Translations under genes and position numbers: made by a program
In this document: one piece after another, positions 59,182 to 64,000 of the stretch
How positions within the stretch are numbered: position 1 is the first letter of the stretch
Layout of the letters: each line of letters opens with the position of its first letter
The notes under the pieces: generated by a model
Told to the model about the DNA's origin: nothing
Seen by the model: the letters and a program-made list of their open reading frames with translations, nothing else
Database searches by the model: none
Source of the DNA: Periweissella fabaria
GTDB taxonomy: Bacteria > Bacillota > Bacilli > Lactobacillales > Lactobacillaceae
Direction of reading: 5' to 3'
Length of the DNA: 64,000 nt
Assembly (NCBI RefSeq): GCF_918814575.1
Contig: NZ_CAKKNS010000001.1
Coordinates: forward strand, 458,182 to 522,181

Positions 59182-61701
59182 TTAAAACTCATCAAATTCA
59201 ACATCACTCGCATCTTCCAAGATTAGCTTCAATGGTGCTAATAACATATCTAACGCTAAATGGTACGAGTACCGATGTTTAGCAAAATCATCAAACAATG
59301 GTCCTAGAATCTGATTGGCAAAAGTCCACGGATCGACATACTCATACAAAGCATTGGCGAGCCGGCCTGAGGCATCATTCACTAACTGGGTTACTAATTG
59401 GCGAGCTTCTAGAGGAAAGATGCAGTATTCATGAGCCAATTCGATAAACTGCTCACGAACCACCTTCACGATAAATTCCGCATCCGTTAACGTAAATTGG
59501 TCCAGAGTACTTGTAATATTGCTGTGTCGCTCATTTGCTTGCTTAACGGCTGTATATAAAATAGGCGCCTCAACCCGCCCTTTAAATAAAATATGAATAT
59601 CATCGATATCAATATAGTCGATGGCAGGCTCTTTTTTCATGATTTGATCCTTTAATGCGGTTGCTGCTGGTAAATCTGGCACGGCGCTAAAGGCATCCTT
59701 GAGGATTTCAACACTATTCGGCTGCCCTAACGTATTCAAAATTAATTCTGAATTTTTCAACAACTGCGGATTTAAGCCTAAACACTTAAATTCAGCCTCA
59801 ACGATTGCGTGCGCAAAGGCAATTCCACTAACTTTCAAACCTAAATAGACGGTATTTAAAAGGGCTGCTTCTTCCGTAGCACCGGCCCACCGCTGCATCA
59901 CATAGGCCACAGCAACACTAATCGATAACTTGGTTTTGGCAACAATGGTTTCCGTGTCTTCGTCATACTTAATTACGTCAACATTGCCATTTAAGGCCAA
60001 ATGTAAGACTTGGTCATACGAAAACAACCCTTTTTGAATAATTTTTTGCGCCATTTGCGGATCGGTTATTGTCGGAATATCACCATTTTTAATCCGTTCG
60101 GCCATTAAGGTAACTGCTAAATCATATTGGTCTAGTGGTACCTCAATTTGCATTACCTGTCCATTGGCATCCCAATATCTGAATTGACCATCATCAAATG
60201 CCGCTTCAATGGCGTCATATGCACTCGTATAATACACCCCTGCGACTGGATTTAAGGCATTACTACTTGGCGTGACTGCGATTGCTGCATTACTAGCGAC
60301 CGGGATTATCACATCATTAAAGAAGACCACATGCTCATCTTTAGTCGTATTATTCAATACTTTAACCGTGATAAAGCCATTTTCATCTAAACTAACTTCC
60401 AATTCACACTCATCAGTTGCTGCACCCAACGGCATATTATGCAACTGAATCGTACCTAATTGTTGGATGTGGTCAGAACCCTGTAATAAATTTAACGGGG
60501 TTAAATTCGTTTTATCAACTGGAATTCTTGGGGCCACATTCGGCAAGACTGTATTGTCCGTCACTACTTTAACAAAACTACCATTACTTTGTTCTAGCAT
60601 AATGGCCATGGGCGTAACATCAATGGCCGTCACATTTGGTAACGTCCCACTCAAAATCGCCGCTTGGATAGTGGTTCCCTTTAGTGCCAGTACTTGATCA
60701 CCAATAACGGCGACATTCGTATCAACAAGCTTAGTCATCATATCCTTAATAACTGGCACTTGACTACTACCACCCGTTAAGAAAATATTATCAATTTCTT
60801 CAAGCAAGTAACCCGCATCTTTAATTAAGAATTCAAATGGAGCCTTAATTGCATTAACTAGTGGGGTAACTAATTCATTAAAATGTTCCCGTGTCAAAAC
60901 AACATCAATGTCTAGTGATTTATCACCTACGTTAGCAACAGCCACCACTTTAATCGTTGTTTGGGCCGCCGTTGTTAATTCAATCTTAGCTTGTTCAGCC
61001 ACGAGTGTTAGGCGTTTCATCACGCTACTAACTTTAGATAAATCAATCTTTTGTTGGCGATAAAAATCTTGCACTAGCCAATCGACAATCATGCGATCAA
61101 ACTCATCCCCACCAAGTGTCGAACTCCCGCCAGCGGCTAGTACTTCCACAATGCCATTATTTATTTCAACCAAGGCCGCATTTGACATCCCCGCGCCAAT
61201 ACTATAAAACACATTCAATTCATGCACGTTAAAATCTTGTTGGGCTGCATATGCTAACGCCACGGCCATTGGTTCATTTACTAACCGGACTTTTTCAAAG
61301 CCCGCTAGCTTAGCCGCCTGCTTTAAGGCGTTGCGTTGGGTATCATCAAACATTACTGGCACCGTGATGACCGTTTCCGTGACTACTTCACCTAATTGAG
61401 CCTCCGCATTTTGCTTCAATTCGCCTAAGACCAACGCCGAAACTTCAATCGCTGTATAAAACGTCCCATCAATTAAGATGCGGTAGTTTTCCTCCCCTAA
61501 ATGACGTTTAATTGATTTAATCACATGCCGATTAGTAAAGGCGTAATTAGGAATCTTGCCACCCACTAGCGGTTGCTTTCCAAGCGCCACGCGCGAAGAT
61601 ATAATTTCTGCATGTGTACTAGTTTTTATTACTGTGGGACCAGCGTTGGTAAATACGGCACTCCCTGAATCATATGTTCCAAAATCAATTCCAATCAACA
61701 T
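59182..61701 (-). CDS. large Hsp70-family protein with novel C-terminal region
   Basis: 839 residues from the ATG of MLIGIDFG with GGGGAAGAG upstream; DnaK is ~610. The ATPase domain is recognisable: LIGIDFGTYDSGSAVF, ITVPVMFDDTQRNALKQAAKLAGF, VRLVNEPMAVALAYA, SIGAGMSNAALVEI, GGSSTLGGDEFDRMI and IFLTGGSSQVPVIKDMM. A beta-type substrate domain remnant follows (LEVSLDENGFITVKVLNN). The last ~350 residues are mostly helical and match nothing I know. No grpE or dnaJ is near. Probably a specialised chaperone or ATP-binding regulator. Confidence 0.85.
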   Translation of the reverse strand: MLIGIDFGTYDSGSAVFTNAGPTVIKTSTHAEIISSRVALGKQPLVGGKIPNYAFTNRHVIKSIKRHLGEENYRILIDGTFYTAIEVSALVLGELKQNAEAQLGEVVTETVITVPVMFDDTQRNALKQAAKLAGFEKVRLVNEPMAVALAYAAQQDFNVHELNVFYSIGAGMSNAALVEINNGIVEVLAAGGSSTLGGDEFDRMIVDWLVQDFYRQQKIDLSKVSSVMKRLTLVAEQAKIELTTAAQTTIKVVAVANVGDKSLDIDVVLTREHFNELVTPLVNAIKAPFEFLIKDAGYLLEEIDNIFLTGGSSQVPVIKDMMTKLVDTNVAVIGDQVLALKGTTIQAAILSGTLPNVTAIDVTPMAIMLEQSNGSFVKVVTDNTVLPNVAPRIPVDKTNLTPLNLLQGSDHIQQLGTIQLHNMPLGAATDECELEVSLDENGFITVKVLNNTTKDEHVVFFNDVIIPVASNAAIAVTPSSNALNPVAGVYYTSAYDAIEAAFDDGQFRYWDANGQVMQIEVPLDQYDLAVTLMAERIKNGDIPTITDPQMAQKIIQKGLFSYDQVLHLALNGNVDVIKYDEDTETIVAKTKLSISVAVAYVMQRWAGATEEAALLNTVYLGLKVSGIAFAHAIVEAEFKCLGLNPQLLKNSELILNTLGQPNSVEILKDAFSAVPDLPAATALKDQIMKKEPAIDYIDIDDIHILFKGRVEAPILYTAVKQANERHSNITSTLDQFTLTDAEFIVKVVREQFIELAHEYCIFPLEARQLVTQLVNDASGRLANALYEYVDPWTFANQILGPLFDDFAKHRYSYHLALDMLLAPLKLILEDASDVEFDEF

Positions 61702-62011
61702 AACTCTTCCCCATTTAATATGTGTTACCATTTTTGTATATGTGTTACTTTATTTTGACTAATTTAATCGCTAAATCACGATTCAACTGGCGCATATTTC
61801 ATCGTCACATAATTTAATATATGCTATTTTACTATTATTTTATTTAATAACCATTAAATAATCATTACTATTATTAATACTTTAATGTATTATAGCCGTA
61901 CTCGCAACCTGATATTTATTTTAAATAAAATATTGGCTAGTTTACCTTAAAAAATCACCATGCGCTTACATACCAAAAGGCCTTTAAGTACATCGTGATT
62001 CTCTTTTAATC
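61702..62011. other. intergenic region between Hsp70 and ABC-F genes
   Basis: AT-rich, with TTATTA/TTATTT runs; nothing else recognised. A terminator for the ABC-F gene was not clearly found. Confidence 0.5.
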
Positions 62012-63553
62012 TTACTTCAATGACAATGCCGCAACATCAATTTCCCATGGTAACCAATCCCGGAAGAATTCTCCTTCGTGGCTAACTAGAATCAGATTAC
62101 CTTCAAATCGAATCAAGGCTTTTTTCAGCGCTTGCTTCGTATCTTCATCTAAGTGATTCGTTGGTTCATCCATGATTAAGAAGTTACTAGGAATTAATTC
62201 CATCATTGCTAACTTAACTTTCGTTTGTTCCCCACCGGATAATAGGTGCATCGCTTTTTGGGCATTGGCGGCATTAATCCCGGCTGCACCAAGGCGTTGG
62301 CGGGCCATCCGGGGTTCTAATTTAGGAAACGCATCAGCCATTACTTCAAGTGGCGTCATCTTATCGTCGTCCCAGTCTAAATCTTGATTAAAGTAGTTCA
62401 CTTTAACCGCTGGCGCAAATTTACTTTCCCCATTCAGTGGCGTTATCTTGCCTAAAATTGATTTAATTAACGTTGACTTTCCGGCCCCATTAAAGCCTTT
62501 TAGTAATAGTTTTTGCCCGTGGGTCATCGCAAAACTAACTGGGCTTAGCAAGGCGTGGGTATACCCAACTGTTAAATGCTTAACTTGTAACACTTCTTGT
62601 GATTGCATTGGTACATATGGAAAATCAAAACTTGCGTGTAATTCTTCATCTGGAGCATCAACGATTTCCATTTTTTGCAGCATTTTTTCACGGGAACGCG
62701 CTTGTTTTGATTTAGTACCCGCTTTATTTTTACTAATAAATTTTTCGGCTTTTGCAATCACAACTTGTTGCTTTTCAAAGCTACGTAATTGTTGTTCTCG
62801 TTTTTCGGCCTTTTGACGCATTGCTTGTTGGAAACTCCCACGGTATTTAGTAATTTTCCCAAAGGCAATATCGGCAATCGTATTGGTCACTTGTTCTAAA
62901 AATTCGTAATCATGGGAAATAATAATGGCACCACCATCAAAACCTTGTAAAAATTCGACGAGCCATTCAATATGGGCCGTGTCTAAATTATTCGTTGGTT
63001 CATCTAAAATAATGACATCATCGTTTTCAAGTAACAGTTTGGCTAAAATAACTTTTGAACGTTGCCCACCTGACATTTCACCAGTTAAGTGATCAACACC
63101 AATCGCATTCAAACCTAACCCGGTCACCACTTTATCAATTTTAGTATCTAATTCATAAAAATTAGCAGCTTCGAGCTGTTCTTGTAACTGGCCGGCCTTA
63201 ACTAATAATTCGTCATCGGCAGTTTCACCGTATTGCGCATATAAATCATTAATTTGTGCTTCTTTATCAAATAATTCTTGAAACGCGGTCTGGAGGAATT
63301 GATACATGGTCATGTCAGCTGGAACTTCTGCATATTGATCTAAATAACCCACTTTTAGGTTTTTCTGCCAGTTAATCATCCCCGCTACCGGTAATGTTTG
63401 GCCGGTTAAAATCTTAATTAATGTTGATTTCCCCGCACCATTTTGACCAACGATTCCCATGTGTTCGTGCTTATTTAATTGAAATTCTGCGTCATCATAT
63501 AATTGCTTATCAGCAAAACTCATTGATAAACCACTAACTTCTAATAATGCCAT
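62012..63553 (-). CDS. ABC-F family ATPase
   Basis: 513 residues with two ABC domains in one chain and no membrane segment. Domain 1: GQNGAGKST, SGGQRSKV, VIILDEPTNNLD. Linker with a Lys/Arg/Gln-rich coiled coil (KAEKREQQLRSFEKQQVVIAKAEKFI). Domain 2: GFNGAGKST, SGGEQTKVKLA, LIMDEPTNHLD. This is the YkpA/YbiT-like set of ABC-F proteins, which act on ribosomes. Antibiotic resistance is not indicated by sequence alone. AAAAGAGGGCG is the ribosome site. Confidence 0.92.
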   Translation of the reverse strand: MALLEVSGLSMSFADKQLYDDAEFQLNKHEHMGIVGQNGAGKSTLIKILTGQTLPVAGMINWQKNLKVGYLDQYAEVPADMTMYQFLQTAFQELFDKEAQINDLYAQYGETADDELLVKAGQLQEQLEAANFYELDTKIDKVVTGLGLNAIGVDHLTGEMSGGQRSKVILAKLLLENDDVIILDEPTNNLDTAHIEWLVEFLQGFDGGAIIISHDYEFLEQVTNTIADIAFGKITKYRGSFQQAMRQKAEKREQQLRSFEKQQVVIAKAEKFISKNKAGTKSKQARSREKMLQKMEIVDAPDEELHASFDFPYVPMQSQEVLQVKHLTVGYTHALLSPVSFAMTHGQKLLLKGFNGAGKSTLIKSILGKITPLNGESKFAPAVKVNYFNQDLDWDDDKMTPLEVMADAFPKLEPRMARQRLGAAGINAANAQKAMHLLSGGEQTKVKLAMMELIPSNFLIMDEPTNHLDEDTKQALKKALIRFEGNLILVSHEGEFFRDWLPWEIDVAALSLK

Positions 63554-63647
63554 TGCGCCCTCTTTTCCATTGTATAAATTCCCAATATATCTAAATAATG
63601 CTACGCCCTTATGTCGGCTATTTCAACTATCAATTTCTAACGACCAA

Positions 63648-63676
63648 AAAACCAGCGCAACAATTGCACTGGTTTT
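63648..63676 (-). terminator. intrinsic terminator
   Basis: Minus-strand AAAACCAGTGCAA / TTGCGCTGGTTTT stem followed by TTTTTT. Confidence 0.85.
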
Positions 63677-63687
63677 CATTGTTTATT

Positions 63688-64000
63688 TCATTTACCAAAT
63701 TTTAACGCATATTTGGTGGCAGTTAATCGTTCAAAGGTAAGGGCATTGGTCCCAAACTGTTTTAAAGCGGCTAACGTAATAATCGTTTTCGGGGCTAGTT
63801 TTAAACTTCGCCGGATATATTCATAAATATTACCATCAATAAACGCGAGCCGTGCTTGGGCCCCTTGACCCGTTAGGCGGGCTGTTAATTTAGTCCCTTC
63901 CGGGGTATAAAATGTGACCACTTCATCGCTTGGAAAATACGTTGCTAAATCAAGCGGCGGCATTTGCATAATATATGGGTCCGCCCCTTGGGTCCAAGCA
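63688..64000 (-). CDS. protein running off the window end, unknown (C-terminal part)
   Basis: The frame is open across the whole end of the window. Reading from the edge it encodes AWTQGADPYIMQMPPL and then ~90 residues ending ATKYALKFGK. An internal ATG at 63969 is possible but without ribosome site, so the gene very likely begins outside. The visible part is a mixed alpha/beta C-terminal domain (EVVTFYTPEGTKLTARLTG, LAFIDGNIYEYIRRSL). Family not recognised. Confidence 0.65.
   Translation of the reverse strand, partial: AWTQGADPYIMQMPPLDLATYFPSDEVVTFYTPEGTKLTARLTGQGAQARLAFIDGNIYEYIRRSLKLAPKTIITLAALKQFGTNALTFERLTATKYALKFGK

Noticed and set aside
1-64000. CRISPR array, insertion sequence or rRNA
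   Set aside because: No regular repeat-spacer pattern, transposase motif or rRNA-like stretch was found anywhere in the window.

Overview
The window looks like chromosomal DNA from a low-GC Gram-positive lactic acid bacterium of the Lactobacillaceae, probably on the Weissella/Leuconostoc side. Supporting features are strong purine-rich ribosome binding sites, a malolactic-type enzyme, an AmaP/DUF2273/Asp23 stress operon, a lone DUF916/DUF3324 surface protein, a DUF4767-type lipoprotein, and many LAB-typical small membrane proteins and acetyltransferases. I cannot name the species. No rRNA, CRISPR array or intact insertion sequence was seen. The only phage trace is one broken replication gene.

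Layout. 1-4.6 kb: a partial GT4-type glycosyltransferase with a degenerate catalytic motif, a long AT-rich gap with palindromes, small genes and rpiB. 4.6-7.7 kb: a shikimate operon aroD-aroF-aroB plus a small helical protein. 7.9 kb: a candidate C-rich-loop small RNA. 8.3-13.3 kb: malolactic enzyme, an acetyltransferase, a membrane GDPD, GlsB-type and other small membrane proteins. 13.4-19.5 kb: a MORN-protein/OatA pair and two autoregulated-looking regulator operons (TetR, PadR). 19.6-26.4 kb: isochorismatase-like and NAD(P)-binding proteins, a structured RNA, two MFS exporters around an acyltransferase broken by one nonsense codon, and a cation/proton antiporter with a compact structured leader. 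26.4-29.7 kb: a decayed phage replication gene, PAP2 phosphatase and a Nudix-like protein. 30-35.3 kb: TPR protein, Asp23 operon, small envelope proteins, a second and larger C-rich-loop RNA, and PsiE. 35.3-46.3 kb: a PD-(D/E)XK-like protein, alpha/beta hydrolase, acetyltransferases, a nucleotide pyrophosphohydrolase-like protein, a GH3 glucosidase divergent from an AraC regulator with a cre-like site, udk, yaaA, and a CadD/CzrA-type metal module. 46.4-59.2 kb: a serine hydrolase, a third MFS exporter, the WxL-binding-type protein, a second AraC paralogue, topB, a two-component system, DoxX with a DM13 lipoprotein gene broken by one stop, and another lipoprotein. 59.2-64 kb: a large unusual Hsp70, an ABC-F ATPase and a gene running off the end.

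Most notable is the pair of candidate small RNAs near 7.9 and 33.8 kb. Both present runs of exactly six C in hairpin loops or linkers, both end in an intrinsic terminator, and both have a good -35/-10 upstream. Several genes in the window, mainly small membrane or stress genes (GlsB-type, DUF697, AmaP), have ribosome binding sites with five G in a row that could pair with those loops. Other points are an AroF whose metal-binding Cys is Asp, a candidate cation-sensing leader ahead of the antiporter, and three genes broken by single mutations.
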